From contig JAGWAR010000002.1 of the NCBI GenBank assembly GCA_021296325.1, positions 1 to 64,000 on the forward strand: a stretch of 64,000 nucleotides of DNA, in the 5' to 3' direction. Shown one piece after another: positions 42,403 to 52,331 of the stretch (position 1 is the first letter of the stretch; each line of letters begins with the position of its first letter). A program made the translations under genes and the position numbers. The notes under the pieces are model-generated. The model did not search any database and was not told the DNA's origin. It worked only from the letters and a program-made list of their open reading frames with translations. Origin of the DNA: Alphaproteobacteria bacterium. GTDB taxonomy: Bacteria; Pseudomonadota; Alphaproteobacteria; GCA-2746255.

Positions 42403-43389
42403 ATGATCGTGGTAACGGGCGGCGCCGGTTTCATCGGCTCAAACCTGCTGGCCGGCCTGGAGGCCCAGGGCGAAGGCCCGCTGGTCGTCTGCGACCGCCT
42501 CGACGACGGGGAGAAGTGGCAGAACGTCGCCAAGCGCAGCCTCTACGACATTGTGCGCCCCGACGAGCTGCCGGCCTTCCTTGAGAATCACCGCGGCGAG
42601 GTGAAAGCGGTTTTCCACCTCGGCGCCATTTCCGACACCACCGTGCTGGACACGGACCGCCTGCTGGAGACGAATTTCCGTCTTTCCGTCATGCTTTGGG
42701 AACACGCCGCCGAGGAAGGCATCCGTTTCTTCTACGCCTCCTCGGCCGCCACCTACGGGGACGGGTCCCAGGGCTTCGACGATGACGGATCGCCGGAGGC
42801 GCTGGCCAAGTTCCGGCCGCTGAATCCTTACGGGTGGAGCAAGCACCTCTTCGACCAACACGTCGCCAAGGCCGTGCGCAACGGCGAGCCGGAACCGCCC
42901 CAATGGGTGGGGCTTAAATTCTTCAACGTCTACGGACCGAACGAATACCATAAGGGCCGACAGAAAAGCGTCATCGCCCAGATCTTCCCGGACGCCAAGG
43001 CCGGCCGGCCGGTGCGGCTTTTCCGGTCGCACCACCCGGACTATTCGGATGGCGGCCAACTGCGCGACTTCCTGTGGGTCGGCGACAGCGTCGACGTGCT
43101 GCTGTGGCTTTATGCGAACCCGAACATCAGCGGACTTTTCAACCTTGGTTCCGGCCGGGCGCGCAGTTTCCTGGAACTTGCCAACGCGCTTTTCGCCGCC
43201 CTCGAGACGGAGCCGCGCATCGAATTCATCGACACGCCGGAAGGCGTGCGCGAGCGTTACCAGTATTTCACCCAGGCGGAGATGTCGCGCCTGCGCCAGG
43301 CCGGCTATGACCGTCCGTTCCATTCCCTGGAAGAAGGGGTTACGCGTTACGTCCGCGACCACCTGAACCAGGCGGACCCCTACCTATAG
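42403..43389 (+). CDS. hldD: ADP-glyceromanno-heptose 6-epimerase
   Basis: MIVVTGGAGFIGSNLLAGLEAQG; FHLGAISDTT; SSAATYGDGSQGFDDD; NPYGWSKHLFDQH; KFFNVYGPNEYHKGRQKSVI. Confidence 0.95.
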   Translation: MIVVTGGAGFIGSNLLAGLEAQGEGPLVVCDRLDDGEKWQNVAKRSLYDIVRPDELPAFLENHRGEVKAVFHLGAISDTTVLDTDRLLETNFRLSVMLWEHAAEEGIRFFYASSAATYGDGSQGFDDDGSPEALAKFRPLNPYGWSKHLFDQHVAKAVRNGEPEPPQWVGLKFFNVYGPNEYHKGRQKSVIAQIFPDAKAGRPVRLFRSHHPDYSDGGQLRDFLWVGDSVDVLLWLYANPNISGLFNLGSGRARSFLELANALFAALETEPRIEFIDTPEGVRERYQYFTQAEMSRLRQAGYDRPFHSLEEGVTRYVRDHLNQADPYL

Positions 43390-43399
43390 GCACGGCCGC

Positions 43400-44203
43400 A
43401 TGCTGACCGCGCTTGCCTTCCCGGCCATTGACCCCGTGCTGTTCGAGTTCGGCCCCATCACGGTTCGCTGGTACGCGCTGGCCTATGTGGCGGGCCTGCT
43501 GCTGGGCTGGTGGTACCTGCGTAGCCTTGCGCGCCGGCCGCCAGCAACGGCGATGACGGAGCGCCAGGCCGACGACCTTTTGCTGTGGGTGACTTTCGGC
43601 GTATTGCTGGGCGGGCGCGTTGGCTATGTCCTCATCTACAATCCCGCGTTTTACCTCGACCACCCGATGGAGATTCTGGCCGTGTGGCGGGGCGGCATGT
43701 CCTTCCACGGCGGGCTGGCCGGCGTGTTGCTGGCCATCGGCCTTTATTGCTGGCGGCACGGGCTTTCCTTCCTGGCCGTCGGCGATCTGGTGGCGTGCGC
43801 GACGCCGATCGGGCTGTTCCTCGGCCGCATCGCCAATTTCATCAATGGCGAGCTGTACGGACGGGCGACGGACCTGCCCTGGGGATTCATCTTTCCGAAC
43901 GGCGGGCCGAAGGCGCGCCACCCAAGCCAGCTTTACGAAGCGCTGCTGGAAGGCGCGTTGCTGTTTCTTCTTCTCTATGCGCTAGTGCGTTACGCGGACG
44001 CGCTGAAGAAGCCGGGGCTTGTGGGCGGCGCCTTTCTCGGCGGCTACGCCGTTTTGCGCTTTGGCGTCGAATATGTGCGCCAGCCGGATTCGCAGATCGG
44101 GCTCATCGGACCGGGGCTCACCATGGGGCAGACGCTTTCCCTGCCGCTTTTCTTCGCCGGCCTCGCACTCTTTCTGTGGGCATGGAGGAAACGGCCCGTC
44201 TGA
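43400..44203 (+). CDS. lgt: Prolipoprotein diacylglyceryl transferase
   Basis: PITVRWYALAYVAGLLLGWWYL; GGRVGYVLIYN; WRGGMSFHGGLAGVLLA; GRIANFINGELYGR; HPSQLYEALLEG. Confidence 0.97.
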   Translation: MLTALAFPAIDPVLFEFGPITVRWYALAYVAGLLLGWWYLRSLARRPPATAMTERQADDLLLWVTFGVLLGGRVGYVLIYNPAFYLDHPMEILAVWRGGMSFHGGLAGVLLAIGLYCWRHGLSFLAVGDLVACATPIGLFLGRIANFINGELYGRATDLPWGFIFPNGGPKARHPSQLYEALLEGALLFLLLYALVRYADALKKPGLVGGAFLGGYAVLRFGVEYVRQPDSQIGLIGPGLTMGQTLSLPLFFAGLALFLWAWRKRPV

Positions 44204-45285
44204 ACGAAATGACCCAGCTGCTCCGCCAGCGCATTGCACGCGGCGGACCCATGGCGCTTGCCGAATACATGGCGCTGGCGCTCGGCCATCCGAAATACGG
44301 CTACTACCAGCAGCACGACCCCTTCGGCCAGGCCGGCGACTTCGTCACCGCGCCGGAAGTCAGCCAGGTCTTCGGCGAACTTCTGGGCGGATGGTGCGGG
44401 ACCGTCTGGGAGACGATGGGCGCGCCGGACCCGTTCCTGCTTGTCGAGCTGGGGCCGGGGCGCGGCACGCTGATGCGGGACGCGCTGCGCACGGCCTGCC
44501 GGAAGGACGGGTTTCAAAAGGCGGCACGGGTGCACCTGGTCGAGACGAGCGAACGGCTGCGGAAGGTGCAGGCGGAAGCGCTTCAGCCCTTTCACCCCGT
44601 CTTTCACGCGCATCCGGGCGACGTGCCGGAAGGGCCGGCGCTGTTCATCGCCAACGAATTCTTTGACGCCCTTCCTATCCGCCAGTTCGAGCGCACGGAA
44701 AGCGGCTGGCGCGAACGTCTCGTCACTTTCGTACCGGAGGAAGACGCCTTTCGCTTCACCCTGGCGCAAGGGAAAACCCACGACCTGCAGATCCCGGCGC
44801 CCTTACGAAAGGCGCCGGCGGGCAGCATCGCCGAGGTTTCACTGCCGGCGCTGGCCCTGGCGCAGGACATCGGCGGGCGGGTAAGCCGGTTCGGCGGCGC
44901 CGCCCTCCTTCTCGACTACGGCGCGACCGAGACGGACGGGCGCGCCACCTTCCAATCCGTCCGCGCGCACGGCTTTCACGACCCGTTGGCGCGGCCGGGC
45001 GAGGCGGATTTGACCGCCCATGTCGATTTCGAATCCCTGGCCGAGACGGCGCGCGCCGCCGGCGCCCGGGCAACGGCGCCGATCCCCCAGGGCGCGCTGC
45101 TGGAACGCCTCGGTATCCACGCCCGCAGCGAACGCCTTGCGGAAGGCGCGGACCCGGCCGACGCCGAGGCCATCCGCGCCGCCTGCCGCCGCTTGATCGA
45201 CCCGGAGGAAATGGGCACCCTCTTTCGGGCCATGGCGATCGCGCATCCGGATCTGGTCGCCCTGCCCGGCTTCGATGACGATTGA
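44182..45285 (+). CDS. Class I SAM-dependent methyltransferase (MidA/NDUFAF7-like, DUF185)
   Basis: GPMALAEYMALALGHPKYGYYQQHDPFGQAGDFVTAPEVSQVFGELLGGW; LVELGPGRGTLMRD; IANEFFDALPIRQF. Overlaps lgt by 22 nt; nested in a longer ORF. Confidence 0.93.
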   Translation: MEETARLNEMTQLLRQRIARGGPMALAEYMALALGHPKYGYYQQHDPFGQAGDFVTAPEVSQVFGELLGGWCGTVWETMGAPDPFLLVELGPGRGTLMRDALRTACRKDGFQKAARVHLVETSERLRKVQAEALQPFHPVFHAHPGDVPEGPALFIANEFFDALPIRQFERTESGWRERLVTFVPEEDAFRFTLAQGKTHDLQIPAPLRKAPAGSIAEVSLPALALAQDIGGRVSRFGGAALLLDYGATETDGRATFQSVRAHGFHDPLARPGEADLTAHVDFESLAETARAAGARATAPIPQGALLERLGIHARSERLAEGADPADAEAIRAACRRLIDPEEMGTLFRAMAIAHPDLVALPGFDDD

Positions 45286-45294
45286 AACGGTTCC

Positions 45295-46062
45295 GTGCTG
45301 ACGCATCCGACCCTTGAACGCCTGCCTCACGTCGTCCACGCCTTTTTCACCCGCGAGGGCGGAACGAGCGACGGCATTTACGCGTCCCTGAATTGCGGCC
45401 CCGGCTCGAACGACGCCCCGGCGCGCGTCGCCGAGAACCGCCGCCGCGCCATGGCCCGCCTCGGGCTGGAACCCGCCTCCCTTGCGACGGTCCATCAGGT
45501 CCATGGCCGCGACGTCCTTCGGGTCGAGGCGCCGGTGCCGGCGGGCGAAGGGCGGCAGGCGGACGGGCTGGTGACGAACCGGCCCGGCATCGCCATCGGC
45601 ATTCTCACGGCGGATTGCGCGCCGGTGCTGCTGGCCGATCCCGAAGCCCGCGTCATTGGCGCCGCCCATGCCGGCTGGCGCGGAGCCGCCGCGGGCGTGG
45701 TGGAAGCCGTCGTCGGGGAAATGGCGAATCTCGGCGCCCGACCAGCACGCATTCACGCCGTCATCGGGCCTTGCATCGGCGCCGAATCCTACGAGGTCGG
45801 CCCCGAATTTCCCGCGCCGTTCCTGGCGGCGGACCCGACCCACGACCGTTTCTTCAAACAGGCGAAGGCGGGACGTTTTCGCTTCGACCTTGCCGGTTAC
45901 GTCGGGGCGCGGCTGGCCGGGCTTGGCCTTGGTTCCATTGCAAGCGTCCAGGCCGATACCTGCGCGGACGCGACGCGGTTCTTCAGCTATCGCCGCGCCG
46001 TGCTCGCGGGCGAACCGGATTACGGCCGCGCCCTTTCCGCCATCGCGCTGAAGGAGGCCTGA
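45295..46062 (+). CDS. pgeF: Peptidoglycan editing factor PgeF (YfiH, laccase-like)
   Basis: VVHAFFTREGGTSDGIYASLNCG; TVHQVHGRDVL; ADCAPVLLADPEARVIGAAHAGWRGAAAGVVEA; IGPCIGAESYEVG. GTG start. Confidence 0.95.
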   Translation: MLTHPTLERLPHVVHAFFTREGGTSDGIYASLNCGPGSNDAPARVAENRRRAMARLGLEPASLATVHQVHGRDVLRVEAPVPAGEGRQADGLVTNRPGIAIGILTADCAPVLLADPEARVIGAAHAGWRGAAAGVVEAVVGEMANLGARPARIHAVIGPCIGAESYEVGPEFPAPFLAADPTHDRFFKQAKAGRFRFDLAGYVGARLAGLGLGSIASVQADTCADATRFFSYRRAVLAGEPDYGRALSAIALKEA

Positions 46063-46068
46063 ACGCCG

Positions 46069-46146
46069 GTGCCCCATCTGGTGCACTTCCTGATTCTTCT
46101 TTTTGCCGCCACCCTTCTCGCGCTGGTGGCGAGCTGCGTTTTTTAG
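46069..46146 (+). CDS. Candidate 25-aa hydrophobic peptide, GTG start
   Basis: VPHLVHFLILLFAATLLALVASCVF-stop, ends at 46146; next gene starts ATG at 46147. Confidence 0.3.
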   Translation: MPHLVHFLILLFAATLLALVASCVF

Positions 46147-47022
46147 ATGCGCCCCTTCCGCCCCGGAGCGTTCCTGGCCAGCCTTGGCATCCTGCTGCTG
46201 ACCGGGTGCGGGCTTCCCCATCCCTTCGCGCCCGAGGCGCGCACGCCGCAGGAACAGGCGGCCCTGCTGCCGCCCCACGGGCAGGGCGTCTGGGTCGGCG
46301 ATTTCCACGGCCTGCCCGCCGAGCAGAGCGTGCGCGTCGCCGGCACCCTGCTGGCCGCCCTGCACGCCGAGGGCATCCCGGCCAGCGCCGCCAACCGCAA
46401 TGAGGCGAGCTTCGTCCTCAACGGCGCGGCGGACGTGACGGGGGACGACCCGGAACGGGTGCGCATCGTCCTTCGCTGGACCCTTACCACCGCCGCCGGC
46501 GAAACGGTCGGCACCGTCGAGGAGACGAACACCCTGCCCAAGGCGCGGTGGGAGAACGACGCCCGCCCGTTGGACCGGCTCGCCCTCTCGGCGGCGGGCA
46601 AGATCGCACGGCTTGCCCGCGGGGACGAACCGCGTCCGCCACCGCCGCCGGCCGTCGCAGTGTGGCCGGTGGACGGTGCGCCGGGGGACGGCCGGCGGGC
46701 GCTTACCTTCGCCGTGCGCACGGCCCTGGCGGATGCCGGCATCCCACTGGCACGGGCGGGCCAGGAGCCAGGCCTGATCCTGCTGGGCGGGGTCGAGCTG
46801 GACGCGGCCGAGGCGGGCCAGCAGGAGGCCCGGCTCAACTGGTCGCTGATCCGCCCGGACGGCGAGACGGTCGGCGCCTTCACCCAGGTGAACCGGATCG
46901 CCGCGGGCCGCATGGACGGTCCCTGGGGGATTCTGGCCAGCGCCATCGCCGCCGGCACGGCGGAGGGGGTTGCCGCGCTGATCGAACGGATGGCGGACGA
47001 AAAACCGGCGGAAACCCAGTGA
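46147..47022 (+). CDS. Putative lipoprotein with internally duplicated domain
   Basis: Lipobox [13 protein letters not shown]; two homologous halves. Confidence 0.75.
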   Translation: MRPFRPGAFLASLGILLLTGCGLPHPFAPEARTPQEQAALLPPHGQGVWVGDFHGLPAEQSVRVAGTLLAALHAEGIPASAANRNEASFVLNGAADVTGDDPERVRIVLRWTLTTAAGETVGTVEETNTLPKARWENDARPLDRLALSAAGKIARLARGDEPRPPPPPAVAVWPVDGAPGDGRRALTFAVRTALADAGIPLARAGQEPGLILLGGVELDAAEAGQQEARLNWSLIRPDGETVGAFTQVNRIAAGRMDGPWGILASAIAAGTAEGVAALIERMADEKPAETQ

Positions 47023-47131
47023 CTTGGCGCCGCCTGGCGGGCGGATTCCTTTGCCCTTGGTCATTTACAAGGCGGGCGCGACGCTGCTACATTCCGCCCG
47101 CATTCGGCCGACGGGCCGCGAGGAAATCCGC

Positions 47132-48064
47132 ATGAAGGTGATCAGCTGCAACGCCAATCGGCCCCTTGCCGAGGCCATCTCGACATGGCTCAAGCTGCCG
47201 CTTGCCACCGCCGAAATCCGGCGGTTTGCCGACAACGAGGTCTTCGTCGAGGTCCATGAGAACGTCCGCGGCGAGGACGTCTTCGCCATCCAGCCGACGT
47301 CGTACCCCGCCAACGACAATCTGATGGAACTGCTGGTGGCGCTGGACGCGCTGCGCCTGGGTTCGGCGCGCCGGATCACCGCCGTCATTCCCTATTTCGG
47401 CTATGCCCGCCAGGACCGGAAAACCGGGCCGCGCACGCCGATCTCGGCCAAGCTGGTGGCGAATCTGATCAGCGTCGCCGGCGCCAACCGCGTGCTGACG
47501 CTGGATTTGCACGCCGCCCAGATTCAGGGCTTCTTCGACATTCCCGTCGACAACCTGTTCGCCGCCCCGGTCTTTACCCGCGACATCCGCACACAATACG
47601 ACGGTGAGGAGCTAACCATCGTGTCCCCAGACGTCGGCGGCGTCATCCGCGCCCGCGCCATCGCACGGCGCCTGGACGCCGACCTCGCGATCATCGACAA
47701 ACGGCGCGAGCGGGCCGGTGTTTCCGAAGTCATGAACATCATCGGCGAAGTGAAGGAACGTCATTGCCTTTTGATCGACGACATCGTCGATTCGGCCGGC
47801 ACGCTTTGCAACGCGGCGACGGCGTTGAAGGAAGCAGGCGCTGCGTCCGTCTCGGCCTATGCCACCCACGGCGTGCTTTCCGGCGAGGCGGTGAAACGGA
47901 TCGAGGCCTCCCCGCTTGCCACCCTGGTCGTGACCGACAGCATCAAGGCAACCACGGAAGTCGAAAAATCGAAGTCGATCCGGCAAATCTCGATCGCGCC
48001 GTTGCTCGCCGAAGCCATGCTGCGAATCAGCGAAGAAAGTTCCGTTTCCTACCTCTTTAACTAG
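47132..48064 (+). CDS. prs: Ribose-phosphate pyrophosphokinase
   Basis: [37 protein letters not shown]-like [39 protein letters not shown]. Confidence 0.97.
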   Translation: MKVISCNANRPLAEAISTWLKLPLATAEIRRFADNEVFVEVHENVRGEDVFAIQPTSYPANDNLMELLVALDALRLGSARRITAVIPYFGYARQDRKTGPRTPISAKLVANLISVAGANRVLTLDLHAAQIQGFFDIPVDNLFAAPVFTRDIRTQYDGEELTIVSPDVGGVIRARAIARRLDADLAIIDKRRERAGVSEVMNIIGEVKERHCLLIDDIVDSAGTLCNAATALKEAGAASVSAYATHGVLSGEAVKRIEASPLATLVVTDSIKATTEVEKSKSIRQISIAPLLAEAMLRISEESSVSYLFN

Positions 48065-48081
48065 GGATCAGGAAACGCGGG

Positions 48082-48105
48082 CGCCGGCACCCCTGGAGGC
48101 CGGCG
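48082..48105 (+). other. Hairpin in rplY 5'UTR (possible r-protein leader)
   Basis: CGCCGGC-N10-GCCGGCG, perfect 7-bp stem, no T-run; 30 nt upstream of the rplY start. Confidence 0.35.
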
Positions 48106-48134
48106 TCGCAAGTGCCAAGAAAGGAGAACATTCC

Positions 48135-48839
48135 ATGGCCGACATTACCTCCATTACCGCGGAAGTCCGCGAACGGGCCGGAAAGGGGGCCGCCCGTGCC
48201 GAACGTCAGGCAGGTCGCGTGCCCGCCGTCATCTACGGCAACAAGGAACAGCCCGTTACCGTTTCGGTTTCCCCCCGCACGCTGCAACAGGAACTGCACA
48301 AGCCCGGTTTCTTCACGCGCGTCTTCGAGGTCGAGGTGAACGGGAACAAGCATCTCGTGCTGCCCCGCGACGTGCAGCTGCACCCGGTGACGGATTCGCC
48401 GATCCACGTCGATTTCCTGCGCGTCACGAAAGACACGAAGATCAACGTCGGCGTGCCGGTCATCTTCCTGAACGATGAAAAATCGCCCGGCCTCAAGCGC
48501 GGCGGCGTGCTGAACATCGTTCGCCATGAGATCGAGCTGGCTTGCAACGCGATGGAGATTCCCCATTCGCTGACCGCCGATCTCGACGGGCTCGACATCG
48601 GGGACGCCATTCACATCAGTCACATCGCCCTGCCCGAAGGCGTGCAGCCGGTGATTTCCGACCGCGACTTCACGGTCGCCACGATCGCCGCACCTTCCAA
48701 GTTGAAGTCCGCCGAGGAAGAGGCCGCCGAGGCTGCCGAAGCCGAGGCTGCCGAAGCCGAGGCTACCGAAGCCGGCGAAGGCGAAGCCAAGCCCGAAGGC
48801 GAGGCGAAGAAGGAAAAAGAAGAAGAAAAGGGCGAATAG
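48135..48839 (+). CDS. rplY: 50S ribosomal protein L25/general stress protein Ctc
   Basis: ERAGKGAARAERQAGRVPAVIYGNKEQPVTVSV; HPVTDSPIHVDFLRV; acidic Ala/Glu C-terminal tail. Confidence 0.96.
   Translation: MADITSITAEVRERAGKGAARAERQAGRVPAVIYGNKEQPVTVSVSPRTLQQELHKPGFFTRVFEVEVNGNKHLVLPRDVQLHPVTDSPIHVDFLRVTKDTKINVGVPVIFLNDEKSPGLKRGGVLNIVRHEIELACNAMEIPHSLTADLDGLDIGDAIHISHIALPEGVQPVISDRDFTVATIAAPSKLKSAEEEAAEAAEAEAAEAEATEAGEGEAKPEGEAKKEKEEEKGE
48729..48773 (+). repeat. Three 15-bp tandem repeats in the rplY C-terminal tail
   Basis: GAGGCTGCCGAAGCC at 48729 and 48744, GAGGCTACCGAAGCC at 48759 (1 mismatch). Confidence 0.9.
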
Positions 48840-48851
48840 GCGGGCCAGGCC

Positions 48852-49460
48852 ATGCTGCTTTTGGTGGGCCTCGGCAATCCGGGCCCCGAATCCGCGAACC
48901 ATCGCCACAATGCCGGCGCCATGGCGATCGATGCGATCGCCGCGCGTCACGGCTTCGGGCATTTCCGAAGCCGGTTCCACGGCAAGACCGCGACGGGCAC
49001 GCTGGACGGGGAGCAGATAATCGCGCTAAAGCCGGAAACCTTCATGAACGCCTCCGGCGAGGCCGTGGCCGCCGCCGTCCGTTTCTACAAGCTCTCGCTC
49101 GACGACGTGCTGGTCGTGCATGACGACATCGACCTCGCCCCCGGCAAGATCAAGGTCAAGCAGGGGGGCGGCGATGGCGGGCATAACGGGCTGCGCAGCA
49201 TCGACAGCCATCTGGGCCCCGACTACCGCCGCCTTCGCATCGGCGTCGGTCATCCCGGCCACAAGGACGAGGTGGCCGACTACGTGCTGAAGAATTTTTC
49301 GAAGGCCGAGCAGGCCTGGCTCGATCCCCTGATCGCGGCCATCGCCAAGGAAGCGGACCTGCTGGTCACCGACGAGGCGCGCTTCCTGACCCGCGTCGCC
49401 CTGCTGCTTGCGCCGCCGAAGCCCAAGGCACCGTCCGACGAGGGCGAACGTGGGGTTTAA
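48852..49460 (+). CDS. pth: Aminoacyl-tRNA hydrolase (peptidyl-tRNA hydrolase)
   Basis: LLLVGLGNPGPESANHRHNAGAMAIDAIA; KPETFMNASGEAV; VVHDDIDLAPGKIKVKQGGGDGGHNGLRSI. Confidence 0.97.
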   Translation: MLLLVGLGNPGPESANHRHNAGAMAIDAIAARHGFGHFRSRFHGKTATGTLDGEQIIALKPETFMNASGEAVAAAVRFYKLSLDDVLVVHDDIDLAPGKIKVKQGGGDGGHNGLRSIDSHLGPDYRRLRIGVGHPGHKDEVADYVLKNFSKAEQAWLDPLIAAIAKEADLLVTDEARFLTRVALLLAPPKPKAPSDEGERGV

Positions 49461-50550
49461 CTGCGGCATCGTCGGCCTTCCGAACGTCGGAAAATCCACC
49501 CTGTTCAACGCGCTAAGCGCAACTGCGGCGGCCCAGGTGGCAAACTACCCGTTCTGCACGATCGAGCCGAATGTGGGCCGCGTCGCCGTGCCGGACCCGC
49601 GGCTGGACGCGATTGCAAAGCTTGCGAAATCGGCCAGCGTGGTCCCGACCTATCTGGAATTCGTCGACATCGCCGGGCTCGTGCGCGGCGCGAGTCAGGG
49701 CGAAGGCCTTGGCAACCAGTTCCTTGGCAACATCCGTGCGGTCGATGCGATTCTGCACGTGCTGCGCTGTTTCGAATCGGAAGACGTGACCCATGTGGAC
49801 GAAAGCGTCGATCCGGTCCGCGACGCCGAGACGGTGGACACGGAACTGATGCTGGCCGACCTGGCCAGCCTCGAACGGCGCACGGAGGCGCTGGCCAAGA
49901 AGGTGCGTGGCGGCGAGAAGGCGTTGAAGGCAGAGTTGGCCGTCATGGAACGCGCCCAGGCGACGCTGGCGGAAGGAAAGCCCGCCGCTATGACACCGGT
50001 CGAGGACGACGAACGGCCCATCTTCGAACGCCTGCAACTGCTGACGGCGAAGCCGGTCCTGTTCATCGCCAATGTCGAGGAGGCCGCCGCCGGCGATGGC
50101 AACGCCCGGTCAAAGGCGGTGGAGGACTACGCGACGGCGCGCGGCGCCGGCGCCATCGTCATCTCGGCCGCCATCGAGGCGGAGGTGGCGGCGCTGGAAA
50201 GCCCCGAGGAACGGGCGGATTTCCTGGCCACGCTGGGGCTGAAGGAAACCGGGCTCGCCCGCGTCATCCGGGCGGGATACGGGCTTTTGGACCTGCTGAC
50301 CTTCTTCACGGCGGGGCCGAAGGAGGCCCGCGCCTGGACGGTCGAGAAAGGCACGAAGGCGGCGGGCGCGGCCGGGGCCATTCACACGGATTTCGAGCGC
50401 GGCTTCATCGCGGCAGAGACGATCGCCTATGCGGATTTCATCGCCCACCAGGGCGAACAGGGCGCCAAGGACGCGGGCAAACTACGCCTCGAAGGGCGCG
50501 ACTACGTCGTCAAGGATGGCGATGTCATGCATTTCCGCTTCAACGTCTGA
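49450..50550 (+). CDS. ychF: Redox-regulated ATPase YchF
   Basis: GFNCGIVGLPNVGKSTLFNALSATAAAQVANYPFCTIEPNVGRVAVPDPRL; TGS domain; GTG start overlapping the pth stop. Confidence 0.97.
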   Translation: MGFNCGIVGLPNVGKSTLFNALSATAAAQVANYPFCTIEPNVGRVAVPDPRLDAIAKLAKSASVVPTYLEFVDIAGLVRGASQGEGLGNQFLGNIRAVDAILHVLRCFESEDVTHVDESVDPVRDAETVDTELMLADLASLERRTEALAKKVRGGEKALKAELAVMERAQATLAEGKPAAMTPVEDDERPIFERLQLLTAKPVLFIANVEEAAAGDGNARSKAVEDYATARGAGAIVISAAIEAEVAALESPEERADFLATLGLKETGLARVIRAGYGLLDLLTFFTAGPKEARAWTVEKGTKAAGAAGAIHTDFERGFIAAETIAYADFIAHQGEQGAKDAGKLRLEGRDYVVKDGDVMHFRFNV

Positions 50551-50553
50551 CGC

Positions 50554-51198
50554 CTATGCCTTTCCCGCGCCATAGGTGCGGAACTTCTCGAGCACAATTT
50601 CCATCTCGGCGTCAGACAAGAGCGCCGGCTCTCCGATCTGCAGGGCTTGCGCGTATTGTTCGGACAAGGCCTCGACCTCGACGGCAAGGTCGAGCGCCTG
50701 GGCCGGCGTCTTGCCAAGGGCGATGAGCCCGTGATTGGCGAGCAGGCAGGCGCGCCGCCCTTCCAGCGCCGCAACCGCGTGGTCCGAAAGCTCCTGGCTG
50801 CCGAAGGTGGCGTAGGGCGCGCAGCGGATCGAAGGACCGCCCGCCACCGCCACCATGTAATGGAAGGCCGGGATCGGACGGTGAAGGCAGGCAAGCGCGG
50901 TGGCAAAGATCGGGTGGGCGTGCAGGACGACATCGACGTCGGGACGTGTCGCCAGGATGTCCCGGTGAAAACGCCATTCCGAGGAAGGCTCGCGATTGCC
51001 TTTGACGCCGCCCTCGAAATCCATCGCGACGAGGTCGGAAGGCGCCATCGCGTCGGGGTCGAGCCCGGAAGGCGTGATCAGGAAGCGATCGCCCTCGCGG
51101 GCACTTAAATTGCCGGAACGCCCGCGGTTCAACCCAAGCGTCACCATCCGGCGCACGGTTTCGATCATCGTCTCGCGCAGATCGGGGTTCGCCTTCAT
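50554..51198 (-). CDS. Class II aldolase/adducin family protein (FucA/Ald2-like)
   Basis: [39 protein letters not shown]...[49 protein letters not shown] (HxH metal ligands). Confidence 0.92.
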   Translation of the reverse strand: MKANPDLRETMIETVRRMVTLGLNRGRSGNLSAREGDRFLITPSGLDPDAMAPSDLVAMDFEGGVKGNREPSSEWRFHRDILATRPDVDVVLHAHPIFATALACLHRPIPAFHYMVAVAGGPSIRCAPYATFGSQELSDHAVAALEGRRACLLANHGLIALGKTPAQALDLAVEVEALSEQYAQALQIGEPALLSDAEMEIVLEKFRTYGAGKA

Positions 51199-52307
51199 CC
51201 GGTCTTTTCCCTGGGCGCGCGGTGTTCGGGGTACAGCGCCTCGAGCCCCACGCGGGAAGGTTTCGCAATCCCGCGTTCGGTGATGAGCCCGGTGACAAGC
51301 CGGGCCGGCGTCACGTCGAAGGCGACGTTTTTGACCCGGCCCCCTTCCGGCAGGAGGCGGACGGTCGCCGGTTCGCCCTTTGGGTTGCTGCCGGTGACGG
51401 TCGCGACCTCCGCTGCGTCGCGTTCCTCGATCGGGATGTGGCCGACGCCTTCCTCCATCCGCCAGTCGATCGTCGTGCCGGGCAGCGCCACGTAGAAGGG
51501 GACCCCGTTGTCGAAGGCGGCGAGCGCCTTCAAATAGGTTCCGATCTTGTTGCAGACGTCGCCGCCGCCGGTCGTGCGATCCGTGCCGACGATGCAGAGG
51601 TCGACCTCGCCCTGCTGCATGAGGTGGCCGCCGGCGTTGTCGACGATGACGGTGTAGGGCACGCCGTGCTGGCCCAGCTCCCACGCGGTGAGGCCGGCGC
51701 CCTGGTTGCGGGGACGCGTCTCGTCCACCCACACATGGACCGGGATACCGGCGTCGTGGGCCATGTAGATAGGGGCAAGGGCCGTGCCCCAATCGACGGT
51801 GGCAAGCCAGCCGGCGTTGCAATGGGTGAGTACGTTGACCGGCGCGGCACCCTTGCGTTGACGGGCCGCCTCGATCAGGGGAAGGCCGTGGCGCCCGATC
51901 GCTTCGTTCTGGGCCACGTCCTCATCGGCGATGGCAGCGGCCCTGGCGTAAGCCGCGGCCATGCGCTCGCCCGGCGCCAAGGGTTCAAGGCGGGCGGCCA
52001 TGTCCTCGAGCGCCCAGCGGAGATTGACCGCCGTCGGCCGGGTAGCGAGCAGGACGCGGAGCACCTCCTTCAACGCCGGATCGGAAGCGTCGGTCCGCAT
52101 GGCGAGCGCCACACCATAGGCCGCCGTCACTCCGATGAGCGGCGCACCGCGGACCTCCATGTCGGCAATCGCCCGTGCGGCGTCTTCCAGCGTCTTCAGG
52201 GAAATGCGTTCGAGGCGAAAGGGAAGTTTCGTCTGGTCGAGGATGCCGACCGACCAGCCGTCGTCGTCGAGCCAGATGGTTCGCGTCGGTCTGCCTTCGA
52301 CTTTCAT
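51195..52307 (-). CDS. mtnA: S-methyl-5-thioribose-1-phosphate isomerase
   Basis: [85 protein letters not shown]. Confidence 0.96.
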   Translation of the reverse strand: MKVEGRPTRTIWLDDDGWSVGILDQTKLPFRLERISLKTLEDAARAIADMEVRGAPLIGVTAAYGVALAMRTDASDPALKEVLRVLLATRPTAVNLRWALEDMAARLEPLAPGERMAAAYARAAAIADEDVAQNEAIGRHGLPLIEAARQRKGAAPVNVLTHCNAGWLATVDWGTALAPIYMAHDAGIPVHVWVDETRPRNQGAGLTAWELGQHGVPYTVIVDNAGGHLMQQGEVDLCIVGTDRTTGGGDVCNKIGTYLKALAAFDNGVPFYVALPGTTIDWRMEEGVGHIPIEERDAAEVATVTGSNPKGEPATVRLLPEGGRVKNVAFDVTPARLVTGLITERGIAKPSRVGLEALYPEHRAPREKTG

Positions 52308-52331
52308 CCGAAAGCCTTTCCCTCTTTGCGC

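Noticed and set aside
44839-47064. 741-aa minus-strand ORF opposite midA/pgeF/lipoprotein
   Set aside because: Crosses three real plus-strand genes; low-information composition.
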